DNA of 64,000 bases from JAZDLX01 sp964538455 (GCA_964538455.1 CAZIDZ010000010.1:12793-76792); one strand, 5' to 3'; positions 16,921-25,402 are shown, counted from the first letter of the stretch. Numbers and translations: made by a program. Notes: a model not told the origin generated them from the sequence alone.

Positions 16921-16974
16921 CAAAAGTGACAGTTACTTTTGAAGACTTCGGTTCAAAAGAAACTGTCACTTTTG
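16921..16974. repeat. 23-bp inverted repeat (palindromic element)
   Basis: Arms at 16921-16943 and 16952-16974 (core CAAAAGTGACAGTT) are complementary at 22 of 23 positions around an 8-base loop GACTTCGG. No T tract follows on either strand, so it is not an ordinary terminator. It is AT-rich against a GC-rich background and lies in the 135-base gap between two minus-strand genes; it may be an inserted palindromic element. Confidence 0.7.
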
Positions 16975-16991
16975 AGCAATTTGACACTGCA

Positions 16992-18173
16992 TCAGATAAT
17001 CAATTCGAGATGAGCCTCTTCCTCGCTTTTCAAATCGACCTCTTCGGGGTCGATCGCGTGGCCCTGGGCATCGAGCGTAATCAGGACAATCGGTTTCGCA
17101 TACTCGTGCGGATTGGCTTCCTTGATGTAACCGCGCGCACCATCCCATTTGCCTGATGTGGTGGCCTTAATCCTGACCTCACTGCCCTGCGGGAAAAACT
17201 GGACGACCTTGGTCAGAGCACGGAGTACGTGCGGGTTGAAAACCGTTCCGGCTCCCTGCACCATCTCCGACACCGCGGCCTGGGGCGTATGGTGTTTGCC
17301 GTCGAACTCCCCCGAGAGGTAATTGTCGTACATATTGGCGACGGCGACGATTTCAGCGTGGCGGAAGATCCGTGTCGGATCCACTTCAACCGTTTTCAAC
17401 GGGGCGATATTGTCTCCTTTGAGCCCCTGTGGGAAACCCTTGCCATCAGGGCGCTCGTGGTGCTGCAGGATGGTCGTCTGCTCGACATAGCTGTGCGGGT
17501 CCGACCCCTTGAGGATCAGCATTCCATAGGTGGGGTGTTCCCGAAGCAGCCACTTCTCCTGGAAGGAAAGCATGAAATCCTGCTTTCCGACCAGCTGCGG
17601 GAAGACTGTCTTGCCGATGTCGTGCAGCAACGACGCCGAACCGAGCAGTTTCAGCTCCTTGTACTCGTAGTTGAACTGCTGGCCGAGTAGAACGGCGAGC
17701 ACGGCTGTGTCGATCGCGTGCTCGATCTCTTTTCCGGTCATGGTTTTCAGCGGCAGGCTGATGAGCAGGGAGACGTTGTTGTCGAGCAATTCCTCGACGA
17801 TGCCCGAAACCGCCTTGTTCACCTCGCCCACGGGAAGGATTTTTTTCAGCGAAGGGTCGTCCGCAAGGCGATGTTTGAGATGCAGGGGGCTGGTGTGGAC
17901 CCGGTCGAGCGATTTGGCCACCTCGCCGTAGGACTCGTGCAACCGTTTCGTTGCCGCCGAGCGAACCACTTCGGAGATCACATCGAGGGGCTTGATGTCC
18001 TTGGTGGCTTCGTCGAACAGGTAGAGGTTGTAATAGCCGTGCTTCTTCAGCAGGCGGAGCATATCGTCGGTAAGCTCGTACCCGGCCGCCAGCATCAGCT
18101 CTCCCTTCTCGCTGAAAAGGGATTTGCCGAGCACGTCGCCGACCTTCACCTGATCAAGCTTGATGCTCTTCAT
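16992..18173 (-). CDS. HD-GYP domain protein
   Basis: 393 residues. A short N-terminal domain (1-130; KLDQVKVGDVLGKSLFSEKGE is the usual lead-in of DUF3391-like HD-GYP proteins) precedes an HD-GYP hydrolase domain (about 145-330) with LLHDIGKTVFP (His184-Asp185) and HHERPDGKGFPQG, in which GYP reads GFP (246-248). It probably degrades cyclic di-GMP, and metal ligands look intact. A C-terminal beta domain (about 335-393) follows. There is no receiver or membrane segment, so the input signal is unknown. ATG 18173 has GGGG just upstream. A TATATT element lies at 18274-18279 on the minus strand, 101 bases upstream. Confidence 0.88.
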   Translation of the reverse strand: MKSIKLDQVKVGDVLGKSLFSEKGELMLAAGYELTDDMLRLLKKHGYYNLYLFDEATKDIKPLDVISEVVRSAATKRLHESYGEVAKSLDRVHTSPLHLKHRLADDPSLKKILPVGEVNKAVSGIVEELLDNNVSLLISLPLKTMTGKEIEHAIDTAVLAVLLGQQFNYEYKELKLLGSASLLHDIGKTVFPQLVGKQDFMLSFQEKWLLREHPTYGMLILKGSDPHSYVEQTTILQHHERPDGKGFPQGLKGDNIAPLKTVEVDPTRIFRHAEIVAVANMYDNYLSGEFDGKHHTPQAAVSEMVQGAGTVFNPHVLRALTKVVQFFPQGSEVRIKATTSGKWDGARGYIKEANPHEYAKPIVLITLDAQGHAIDPEEVDLKSEEEAHLELII

Positions 18174-18427
18174 TGCACCCCGTTACCGACCATACTTCTA
18201 CTCTAGGAATACCTGATAGAAACCGACATTCCCCGCATGATTCGGAAAAAGACGCAGCTTCTTCAGCGAACTCAATATACAATAACGGGTTGTAAATTTG
18301 CTCCCGCTGGGGAATAGAGCAGAAAAAAGCCCAATAGCGAGAAAAGGGCCGGAAAATCGAACCGGTTCGGCACACATCCCGCTTTCAAGCAGCGGCGGGT
18401 ATCTTTTGGGGCGACTGTAGACGGCAA

Positions 18428-18574
18428 CCCGGATTTTTAAATCCGGGATCCTCAAGGACGAAGTGTCTCTTTTTCCCGGAATCAAGATTCCGGGCTACGA
18501 TTTTTACTCAGACATAACAACTGTGAAACCCGGGTTGACGAGCAACCCGGGCCACCCGACAGATTCCGGGCTAC
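18428..18574. repeat. Cluster of CCCGG-capped hairpins
   Basis: Three near-perfect 9-bp hairpins: CCCGGATTT/AAATCCGGG (18428-18447), CCCGGAATC/GATTCCGGG (18475-18494) and CCCGGGTTG/CAACCCGGG (18529-18551). A second copy of GATTCCGGGCTAC lies at 18562-18574 (first copy 18486-18498). All share the outer CCCGG/CCGGG but differ inside while staying paired. They fill most of the 480-base gap between the HD-GYP gene and rplQ; no gene is visible there. Confidence 0.7.
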
Positions 18575-18589
18575 ACGCCCGTGCTGTTG

Positions 18590-18624
18590 AAAAGAAAACC
18601 CGATCGCCTTATCAACGACCGGGT
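18590..18624 (-). terminator. Intrinsic terminator of the ribosomal supercluster
   Basis: Read on the minus strand: ACCCGGTCG, 9-base loop, CGATCGGGT (one mismatch), then TTTTCTTTT. It sits 30 bases behind the rplQ stop and ends the str-S10-spc-alpha transcript. Confidence 0.75.
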
Positions 18625-18652
18625 CGGATAGATCAAATTATGCGTGGGAAGG

Positions 18653-19480
18653 TTATTTCTTCTTCCCTTTGGTACCGGATTTCGAAGCGTCCGCCTTGGG
18701 CTTCGTTGACTTCTTTGCAGCGGAACCGGTCTTCGGCTTGGCGGATTTCGGGGCGGCTTTTGGCTTGGCCGCTTTCTCCTTGGCGGGAGCCTCCGCCTTG
18801 GCCTTTTTCTCCGTCTTCTTCCCGGCGGAGGGCTTGGCAGCCTTGCCGGCTTTTTCGTCCTTCTTCGCGGCGGCTTTCTTCGCAGCGGGCTTCTTCGGGG
18901 CAGGTTTCTTCTTCGTGGCAGCCTTTTTCGGAGCGGCTTTCTTTGGCTTCTCCCCGGCCTTCTTCTCCGGCTTCGGCTCCGCAGGCTCTGCTACGGCTGG
19001 CTCCGTCCCGGCTGCTTCGGCGGCTTCTTCCTCTTCCGCGGCCTCAGCGGCCTTCTCCTCGGCCTGCTTCGGCTTGGCGGTCTTCTTCGCGGCGGGCTTG
19101 CGCTTCTTCTTGGTCTCATCCGCGGCAAAGCCGACCAGCTCGAGGATCGCCATTTCGGCGCCGTCGCCGTGACGGTTGTCGAGCTTGACAATCCGCGTGT
19201 AGCCGCCGTTGCGGTCACGGAACTTCGGGCCGATTTTCTCGAAGAGTTCCTTAACGGTATCCCGGCTGCGCAGCTTCGAAAGCACGTGGCGGCGCGCGGC
19301 AACGTCACCCCTGCGCGCAAAGGTGATGATCCGCTCGGCGAAACGGCGTGCGGCGCGCGCCTTGGGCAGCGTTGTGATAATCTTCTTGTGGGTGACCAGC
19401 GCTGTGGTCAGGTTCGCCAGCAACGCCTTGCGGTGTGCCGGCGTGCGGTTAAGCCCCACATTGTTTTTGCGGTGACGCAC
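18653..19480 (-). CDS. rplQ: 50S ribosomal protein L17 with long basic tail
   Basis: Residues 1-120 are a normal L17 (MRHRKNNVGLNRTPAHRKAL, the basic RFAERIITFARRGD helix, and the GGYTRIVKLDNRHGDGAEMA strand), which helps assemble the large subunit near the exit tunnel. L17 usually ends here. The remaining 155 residues are low-complexity: a Lys-rich linker, an acidic Glu/Ala stretch (about 140-170), then a histone-H1-like run of KKPAAKKAA-type repeats to the end. The frame is open throughout and ends at the operon terminator, so the tail is part of the protein. Last gene of the supercluster, behind rpoA. Confidence 0.95.
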   Translation of the reverse strand: MRHRKNNVGLNRTPAHRKALLANLTTALVTHKKIITTLPKARAARRFAERIITFARRGDVAARRHVLSKLRSRDTVKELFEKIGPKFRDRNGGYTRIVKLDNRHGDGAEMAILELVGFAADETKKKRKPAAKKTAKPKQAEEKAAEAAEEEEAAEAAGTEPAVAEPAEPKPEKKAGEKPKKAAPKKAATKKKPAPKKPAAKKAAAKKDEKAGKAAKPSAGKKTEKKAKAEAPAKEKAAKPKAAPKSAKPKTGSAAKKSTKPKADASKSGTKGKKK

Positions 19481-19557
19481 GGTTCAACTCCTTGCGTGCT
19501 CCGGCGATCCGGCTGAAACATCATCGTTTCGTCCGGCCGCCAAAGCTTCAACCGGGA

Positions 19558-20556
19558 TCAGGCGCTGGCCTCGGACCCCAGGTACTTGTCCACGTCCATG
19601 CCGAACTCGAGACCCTTGCCCTCGAGCTTTTCCTGAAGCTCGACGTAGGATTTGCGGCCGAAATTCTTGAAGTTCAGCAGCTCATCCTCGGTGTGCTTGA
19701 CGAGATCGGCCACGGACTTAATCGCCGCGTCCTTGAGGCAGTTGGCGCTGCGTACGGAGAGCTCGAGGCTCTCAACGGGCTGCTTCAGCAGCTTACGGAT
19801 TCGCAGCACCTCCTCGTCGATCTCCTGCTCGGGTTCTTCCTCGGCCGTCTGGTCGAGGTTGATGAAGAGCTGGATGTGATCGCGGAGGATCTTCGCCGCC
19901 TGGCTGAGCGCGTCGTCCGGCGTAATGCTGCCGTCGGTCCAGATCTCGAGGTTCAGCTTTTCATAGTCCGTGCGCTGACCAACGCGCGTGTTCTCGACGC
20001 TGAAGGTGACATTGCGCACCGGGCTGAAGATGCTGTCGATCGGGATCGTACCGATGGACATGTTGGCCTCGCGGTTCTCGTCGGCGGTGAAATAGCCGCG
20101 CCCGCGCTTGATCGTCAGCTCAATCGAGAAGCTTGCCTCCTCGGTGAGCGTGGCGATGTGGTGTTCGGGGTTGAGGACCTCGAAATCGGTGTTGCCCTTT
20201 TGCAGGTCCGCGGCGGTAAACTCGCCGACGCCCTTGAACGAGAGGGTCACCTTGTTCGGCCGCTTGTTGAGCAGCTTGAGGCGAACCTCCTTGAGGTTGA
20301 GCACGATTTCGGCGGCATCCTCGATCACGCCGGGGATGGTCGAAAATTCGTGCAGCACCGCGGGCTCGGCCTCGATGCGCACGGCACTGATCGCAGCTCC
20401 CTGAAGGGAGGCGAGCAGCACGCGGCGCAGGCTGTTGCCAATGGTCACACCAAAACCACGCTCGAGCGGGTGGACGAAGAACTTGCCGTACGTGGCACAG
20501 TAGGTACCCTCGTCCAGCTCGATGATTTCCGGCATCTGAAAGTTCAGGGTGCTCAT
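19558..20556 (-). CDS. rpoA: RNA polymerase alpha subunit
   Basis: 332 residues. The N-terminal domain (1-235) dimerises and scaffolds beta and beta-prime assembly (HPLERGFGVTIGNSLRRVLL, GVIEDAAEIVLNLK). A flexible acidic linker (EEEPEQEIDEE) follows, then the C-terminal helix-hairpin-helix domain (LSVRSANCLKDAAIKSVADL and LLNFKNFGRKS), which binds UP elements and activators. Length and order are standard. Located between rpsD and rplQ as in most bacteria. Confidence 0.98.
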   Translation of the reverse strand: MSTLNFQMPEIIELDEGTYCATYGKFFVHPLERGFGVTIGNSLRRVLLASLQGAAISAVRIEAEPAVLHEFSTIPGVIEDAAEIVLNLKEVRLKLLNKRPNKVTLSFKGVGEFTAADLQKGNTDFEVLNPEHHIATLTEEASFSIELTIKRGRGYFTADENREANMSIGTIPIDSIFSPVRNVTFSVENTRVGQRTDYEKLNLEIWTDGSITPDDALSQAAKILRDHIQLFINLDQTAEEEPEQEIDEEVLRIRKLLKQPVESLELSVRSANCLKDAAIKSVADLVKHTEDELLNFKNFGRKSYVELQEKLEGKGLEFGMDVDKYLGSEASA

Positions 20557-20583
20557 TCAGGTTCTCCCTGAAGCGAATGAACG

Positions 20584-21213
20584 TTACTTCGAGTACAACT
20601 CGACGACGGCCTGCTCGTTGACGTCGAGCGGGATGTCCGTACGTGCGGGCAACTGGGTCATGCGTCCCTCGAGCTTCGCTTTGTCGAGCTCGAGGTGCTG
20701 AGCCAGCTTGCCCTCCTTGACACGGCGCAGGCTGTCATGGATAACCGACGTCCGCCGGCTCTGGGGCTTGACCCGGACGACGTCGCCGGGATTGACCAGG
20801 AAGCTTGGGATGTCGACGATGTGGTCGTTGACCGTGAAATGACGGTGCCGCACGAGTTGACGCGCTGCTCGAAGACTCGGCGCGAACCCGAGGCGATAAA
20901 CCACGTTATCGAGGCGTCGCTCGAGCATCTGCAACAGGTTTTCACCAGTGATGCCCTTCTGGCGGTTCGCCTCTTCGTAGTAGTTGCGGAACTGCGCTTC
21001 GAGCACGCCGTAGATGCGACGGATCTTCTGCTTCTCCCGCAACTGGATGCCGTACTCGCTGCGTTTGCGGCGGCGTCCCTGGCCATGCTGGCCGGGGGCG
21101 AACTCCTTGCGCTCGAACGAGCATTTCGGTCCGTAGCAACGTTCGCCCTTGAGGTACAGTTTTTGACCCTCGCGGCGGCAAAGCTTGCAGACCGGGCCAG
21201 TGTAACGAGCCAT
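20584..21213 (-). CDS. rpsD: 30S ribosomal protein S4
   Basis: 209 residues, a primary 16S rRNA binder that nucleates the 5' domain. Start MARYTGPVCKLCRREG at 21213; longer reads into the leader are not needed. It is the zinc-binding form: Cys at CKLC and at CYGPKC near the N-terminus. The S4 RNA-binding domain lies at about 100-160 (LDNVVYRLGFAPSLRAARQLVRHRHFTVN). The gene is preceded by a 174-base gap with two short hairpins. Confidence 0.97.
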   Translation of the reverse strand: MARYTGPVCKLCRREGQKLYLKGERCYGPKCSFERKEFAPGQHGQGRRRKRSEYGIQLREKQKIRRIYGVLEAQFRNYYEEANRQKGITGENLLQMLERRLDNVVYRLGFAPSLRAARQLVRHRHFTVNDHIVDIPSFLVNPGDVVRVKPQSRRTSVIHDSLRRVKEGKLAQHLELDKAKLEGRMTQLPARTDIPLDVNEQAVVELYSK

Positions 21214-21245
21214 GCTGTATCCTGCCTTTCGTTGTGAGGGGACAG

Positions 21246-21290
21246 TTCCGACGGGTCGGAACACCCGTTTACAATCCCGACGGGTCGGGA
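21246..21290 (-). promoter_or_regulatory. Twin hairpins in the rpsD leader
   Basis: TTCCGAC/GTCGGAA (21246-21261) and TCCCGAC/GTCGGGA (21275-21290), each a 7-bp stem with loop GG, lie 33-77 bases upstream of the rpsD start. A similar TCCCGA/TCGGGA hairpin lies before rplF (27762-27777). They may be structural regulatory elements or a small repeat family; S4 is known to repress its own operon in other bacteria. Confidence 0.45.
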
Positions 21291-21387
21291 CCTTCCTCCG
21301 GATCGGGCGCCCTCATGTCTGTCCTCACCCCCTGCCCATCGTGGGGGCCTTCCGCTTTTCGCGGGAGGGAACGAGATTGAATCCCAG

Positions 21388-21774
21388 TTATACCCGGCGC
21401 CGTTTTTTCGGACGGCACCCGTTGTGAGGAATCGGGGTGACGTCCCGGATCGCCGTAATCAACAAACCTGCGGTGGCGAGTGCGCGAATCGCGGATTCGC
21501 GCCCGGCACCCGGACCCTTGACCAACACCTGGACGCGGCGCATGCCGAGGTCCATCGCCAGTTTTGCCGCGTTCGTCGCGGCCTGAGTCGCGGCGAACGG
21601 CGTGTTCTTTCGCGAACCCTTCAAACCGACACGGCCGGCCGAGGACCAGGAGACCACGTTGCCGTACTGGTCGGTGAGCGTCACGATCGTATTGTTAAAC
21701 GATGACTTGACGTAGGCCAGACCGTTGGCGTCAACCTTTTCTTTCTTCTTTCCGCGCTTTTTGGGAGCGGCCAT
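21388..21774 (-). CDS. rpsK: 30S ribosomal protein S11
   Basis: 128 residues, platform protein of the small subunit near the mRNA exit. Characteristic stretches: VKSSFNNTIVTLTD, FAATQAATNAAKLAMDLGMR, VKGPGAGRESAIRAL and the C-terminal DVTPIPHNGCRPKKRRRV. Standard length, minus a basic N-terminal start AAPKKRGKKKEK. Lies between rpsM and rpsD. Confidence 0.98.
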   Translation of the reverse strand: MAAPKKRGKKKEKVDANGLAYVKSSFNNTIVTLTDQYGNVVSWSSAGRVGLKGSRKNTPFAATQAATNAAKLAMDLGMRRVQVLVKGPGAGRESAIRALATAGLLITAIRDVTPIPHNGCRPKKRRRV

Positions 21775-21801
21775 CGCTGACTGTCCTTTCCGTACAGCTC
21801 C

Positions 21802-22170
21802 TTACTTCTTCCTGTTCACCGGGCCACGTTTGCGGCCTTTTCGCGTGCGCGAATTGTTCTTGGTGTTCTGCCCGCGCACGGGAAGACCACGGCGGTGACG
21901 CAGACCGCGATAGCAGCCGATGTCCATCAGACGCTTGATATTCATCTGGACTTCGGTGCGGAGCGGACCTTCAACCTTGTGGTTCGCGTTGATTTCCTCG
22001 CGAATCAGGCGCACCTGTTCATCGGTAAGATCGCGCACCTTGATTCCGCCGTCCACGCCCGTCGCCTGACAAATCTGGCTCGCCCTGGTGCGGCCGATGC
22101 CGTAGATGTAGGTCAGGGCGATGTCCGCCCGTTTTTCGTTGGGAAGGTCGATCCCTGCAATTCGTGCCAT
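21802..22170 (-). CDS. rpsM: 30S ribosomal protein S13
   Basis: 122 residues, head protein of the small subunit contacting L5 and the P-site tRNA. Recognised by MARIAGIDLPNEKR, the helix-two-turn-helix TYIYGIGRTRASQI, and the basic C-terminal tail with RGLPVRGQNTKNNSRTRKG. Its start is four bases behind the rpmJ stop. Confidence 0.98.
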   Translation of the reverse strand: MARIAGIDLPNEKRADIALTYIYGIGRTRASQICQATGVDGGIKVRDLTDEQVRLIREEINANHKVEGPLRTEVQMNIKRLMDIGCYRGLRHRRGLPVRGQNTKNNSRTRKGRKRGPVNRKK

Positions 22171-22174
22171 GATT

Positions 22175-22291
22175 TTACCCCTGACGCTGCTTGTGCTTGG
22201 GGTTCTTGCTGCAGATCACACGCACGACACCACGCCTGCGGATGATCTTGCAGTGCTCACAAATCTTTTTCACTGACGTGCGGACCTTCAT
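22175..22291 (-). CDS. rpmJ: 50S ribosomal protein L36
   Basis: 38 residues, read directly from the sequence: MKVRTSVKKICEHCKIIRRR, then GVVRVICSKNPKHKQRQG. The four zinc ligands of the C+ form are present (Cys11, Cys14, Cys27, His33). It sits between infA and rpsM, its usual place. Too short for many gene finders. Confidence 0.97.
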   Translation of the reverse strand: MKVRTSVKKICEHCKIIRRRGVVRVICSKNPKHKQRQG

Positions 22292-22329
22292 CGTACTCGT
22301 CCTTTCCGCCCTTCGCGTGACAAGCCGTG

Positions 22330-22548
22330 CTACTTGTAGCGATAGACAATCCGCCCGCGCGAAAGGTCGTAAGGCGAAAGCTCCACCGTCACCTTGTCGC
22401 CGGGAAGGATGCGAATATAATGCATCCTCATCTTGCCCGAAATATGAGAAAGCACCCGGTGCCCCCCCTCGAGCTCAACCAGAAAGGTCGCGTTCGGGAG
22501 TGTTTCCACGATCGTACCGTCCATCTTGATCGCTTCTTCTTTCGCCAC
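22330..22548 (-). CDS. infA: Translation initiation factor IF-1
   Basis: 72 residues, a single S1/OB fold that blocks the ribosomal A site during initiation. Hallmarks: MAKEEAIKMDGTIVETLPN, GHRVLSHISGKMRM and ILPGDKVTVELSPYDLSRGR. The length is exactly typical. Twelve bases behind map. Confidence 0.98.
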   Translation of the reverse strand: MAKEEAIKMDGTIVETLPNATFLVELEGGHRVLSHISGKMRMHYIRILPGDKVTVELSPYDLSRGRIVYRYK

Positions 22549-22560
22549 AGGGGCTTCCTC

Positions 22561-23337
22561 TCAGTTAGCGTCCGGCGTCAACACCCGCGGGCCGTCCGCC
22601 AGGATCGCGATCATGTGTTCAAAATGTGCGCTGGGCTGGTTGTCCGCAGTGACAATCGTCCAGCCGTCGTCCAACACCTTCACTTCGAAGGTGCCCATGT
22701 TGACCATCGGTTCCACGCAGAGGACCATGCCCTCGCGCAATTTCAGGCCGCGGCCCGCCTTGCCGTAGTTGGGCACCTGCGGCTGTTCCCAGAGCTCCTG
22801 CCCAATGCCGTGGCCCACCAGCTCCCGGACCACCGAAAAACCCCTTGCCTCCACGTAGCTCTGGACCGCATGGCCGATGTCCCCGAGAAAATTTCCGGGG
22901 AGCATCACCTTCACCGCTTCCTGAAGCGCCTCCCAGGTTGCGGCGACGAGCTCCCGCTTCCGCTCGTCGGCATCGTCGCCGACGATATAGGTGCGGGCGG
23001 CATCACCGTACCAGCCGCTTTTCGTCCGCACCCCGATGTCCACCGAAAGGATCTGTCCCGCTTTCAGCGGCTCATCTTTCGGAAAACCGTGCACCACCTG
23101 CTCGTCCGGCGACATGCAGGTGATCGACGGGAAGGGCACTGCTCCCGAAGGACCGGCGAGTCCCTTCCAGGCGGGTTTCGCACCCGCTTTCAGCACATGG
23201 TTTTCAACCGCATCGTCGATTTCACGCGTGGTGATTCCGGTCTTCACCATTTCCCGCGCGAGAGCGTGACACTCCATGACCAGCGCTCCTGCACGGGCGA
23301 GCTGCTCGATCTGCTCGGGGGTTTTGACCCGAATCAT
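22561..23337 (-). CDS. map: Type I methionine aminopeptidase
   Basis: 258 residues; removes the initiator methionine from nascent proteins. The five metal ligands are in their motifs: the two Asp in LSVDIGVRTKSGWYGDAART, His in VGHGIGQELWEQP, Glu in EGMVLCVEPMV and the last Glu in HFEHMIAIL. No N-terminal zinc finger, so class Ia. Placed between adk and infA. Confidence 0.97.
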   Translation of the reverse strand: MIRVKTPEQIEQLARAGALVMECHALAREMVKTGITTREIDDAVENHVLKAGAKPAWKGLAGPSGAVPFPSITCMSPDEQVVHGFPKDEPLKAGQILSVDIGVRTKSGWYGDAARTYIVGDDADERKRELVAATWEALQEAVKVMLPGNFLGDIGHAVQSYVEARGFSVVRELVGHGIGQELWEQPQVPNYGKAGRGLKLREGMVLCVEPMVNMGTFEVKVLDDGWTIVTADNQPSAHFEHMIAILADGPRVLTPDAN

Positions 23338-23359
23338 TCAAGTTCTCCACCCGGACGCT

Positions 23360-24004
23360 TCAGGCGTCCAGAACGTCCTTGATCTCCGCCTCGACGGCTT
23401 TCACACCCTGATCGCCGTCGATCGCCGTCAGGAGGCCTCGTTGCCGATAATAGTCGGCAAGCGGCTCCGTTTGCGCGTGGTAAACACGCAGCCTGTTCGC
23501 GATCACCTCCGGCCGGTCATCCTTGCGCAACTCCAGCCCTTCGCGTCCGCAATTGTCGCAGACGTTCTCGACCTTCGGCGGCGCGGACAGCAAATTGTAC
23601 ACGGCACCGCAGACGGGGCAGCTCCGGCGCGCGGAGATACGGTTGATAACCGTCTTGTCCGCAACCACGAGTTCGAGCACGCGGTCAAGCTTCTTGCCCA
23701 TCTGATCCAGCAGGCGGTCCAGCCCTTCCGCCTGGGCGATGGTTCTCGGAAATCCGTCAAAGATCACGCATCGTTCACCCTGTTCGGCCAACCACTCGCC
23801 GACCAACCCGAGGACGATACTGTCCGGCACCAGATCACCGACATCCATGTATTTCTTTGCGGACCTTCCCAGTTCGGTTCGCTCCCGGATTGCCGTTCGC
23901 AACAGGTCCCCGGTCGACAACTGAACAGCCTCCAGGCGTTTGATCAGAAACTGTGCCTGCGTGCCCTTGCCCACCCCCGGAGGGCCAAGCAGGATGATCC
24001 GCAT
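23360..24004 (-). CDS. adk: Adenylate kinase
   Basis: 214 residues; interconverts AMP + ATP and 2 ADP. P-loop GPPGVGKGTQ at the N-terminus, AMP-binding LSTGDLLRTAIR, and DGFPRTIAQAEGLD. It is the long form with a zinc-type LID: CPVC and CDNC pairs around residues 130-155. ATG 24004 has GGGGAG five bases upstream, which decides against the longer upstream frame. Follows secY directly. Confidence 0.97.
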   Translation of the reverse strand: MRIILLGPPGVGKGTQAQFLIKRLEAVQLSTGDLLRTAIRERTELGRSAKKYMDVGDLVPDSIVLGLVGEWLAEQGERCVIFDGFPRTIAQAEGLDRLLDQMGKKLDRVLELVVADKTVINRISARRSCPVCGAVYNLLSAPPKVENVCDNCGREGLELRKDDRPEVIANRLRVYHAQTEPLADYYRQRGLLTAIDGDQGVKAVEAEIKDVLDA

Positions 24005-24055
24005 CCGCGCTCCCCTTTTGCTGGTTGCACTCGCCAGTCCCACAGCGGAACGAGG

Positions 24056-25381
24056 CTACATCCTCCGGCGGCCCTTCAGCCGTCCCGATTTCATCAGCCC
24101 GTCATAATGCCGCATCAGCAAGTGGCTGTCTATCTGCTGGAGCGTGTCGAGCGCGACGCCGACGACGATCAGCAGCGATGTTCCGCCGTACAAGCTGTAC
24201 AGGTTCGCGCCGATATTGGTAAACTTTCCGAGCAGCGTCGGGAAGATCGCGATCAGCGCCAGGAAGATCGACCCCGGCAGGGTGATCTTCGTCAAAATGT
24301 TGTCAAGAAACTCGGCCGTTTTCTTACCCGGCTTCACACCCGGGATCAGCCCGCCATACTTCTTCAGGTTGTTCGACACGTCCACCGGGTTGAACGCGAT
24401 GGCCGTGTAGAAATACGTGAAGAAGATGATCAACAGCGAATAGAAGAACATGTAAATATAGCTGTTATAGCGAAATGCGCTGTTCAGCCAGTCCTGAAAC
24501 CCGCCCGCGGGGAGGAATGTCGACACCGTCTGCGGCAGAAACATAATCGTCTGCGCAAAGATGATCGGCATCACACCCGCCGTGTTCACACGAAGCGGAA
24601 TGTGCGTCGACTGCCCGCCGTACATTTTCCGGCCGACGACACGTTTGGTGTACGTCACCGGAATTTTTCTCTGTCCCTGGGTCAGGGCCACCACCGCGGC
24701 CGTGGTCAGGAACAGGATCGCAACCAGGGCGAGCTCCATGAACATGGACCGCACACCCTGCTGCATCAGCTGAAACTCGTCGAGAAACGCGTAGGGGAAA
24801 CGGTCGATGATCCCGATGAAAATGATCAAGCTGATCCCGTTCCCGATGCCGCGCTCATCAATCTGCTCGCCGAGCCACATGATGAAGATCGTCCCCGCCG
24901 TCAGGGTGATCATCACCAGGAAATAAAACCCAAGCCCCGGGTTCGGCACCACGCGGGCCGAACCGATCTGAATCCCGGACAGGAACGCCGTGACGCCGAT
25001 AGACTGGAGCGCGGCGATGCCCACTGTCCCATACCGCGTCAACTGCGTGATCTTCTTTCGCCCCTCTTCCCCCTGCTCCTGCAAGCGGTGGAAATAGGGC
25101 ACCACCGACGCGAGCAGCTGAATGATGATCGACGCGGAGATGTAGGGCATGATGCCCTCCGCGAAGATCGTCGCGCGGGAGAGGTTTCCTCCAGCGAACA
25201 GGTCATAGAGGCCGAACAGTGTGTTCGCCCGCTGCTGGAAGAACTGTCCGAGCACGCTCGCGTCGATCCCGGGTACGGGGATATGCCCCCCGAGCCGGTA
25301 GATCACGAAGATGCCAAGCGTGAAAATGATCCGCTTACGCAGCTCCGGGATTTTGAAGATATTGCGAAGCTTTTCAAGCAT
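24056..25381 (-). CDS. secY: Protein translocase subunit SecY
   Basis: 441 residues with ten membrane helices, forming the protein-conducting channel of the inner membrane with SecE (encoded at 51 kb). Recognised by GGHIPVPGID after helix 1, the plug region with LFAGGNLSRATIF, and the cytoplasmic loops with VTYTKRVVGRKMYGGQSTHIPLR and GLMKSGRLKGRRRM at the end. Placed between rplO and adk. Confidence 0.98.
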   Translation of the reverse strand: MLEKLRNIFKIPELRKRIIFTLGIFVIYRLGGHIPVPGIDASVLGQFFQQRANTLFGLYDLFAGGNLSRATIFAEGIMPYISASIIIQLLASVVPYFHRLQEQGEEGRKKITQLTRYGTVGIAALQSIGVTAFLSGIQIGSARVVPNPGLGFYFLVMITLTAGTIFIMWLGEQIDERGIGNGISLIIFIGIIDRFPYAFLDEFQLMQQGVRSMFMELALVAILFLTTAAVVALTQGQRKIPVTYTKRVVGRKMYGGQSTHIPLRVNTAGVMPIIFAQTIMFLPQTVSTFLPAGGFQDWLNSAFRYNSYIYMFFYSLLIIFFTYFYTAIAFNPVDVSNNLKKYGGLIPGVKPGKKTAEFLDNILTKITLPGSIFLALIAIFPTLLGKFTNIGANLYSLYGGTSLLIVVGVALDTLQQIDSHLLMRHYDGLMKSGRLKGRRRM

Positions 25382-25402
25382 CTCGGGTCCCCGTCTGACG
25401 CC

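Noticed and set aside
16881..17156. 91-codon plus-strand open frame across the palindromic element
   Set aside because: Runs through the inverted repeat and then antisense to the HD-GYP gene; no start signal.
18428..18574. Short CRISPR-like array
   Set aside because: The repeats are palindromes with different cores and unequal spacing; there are no equal spacers and no cas genes next to it.
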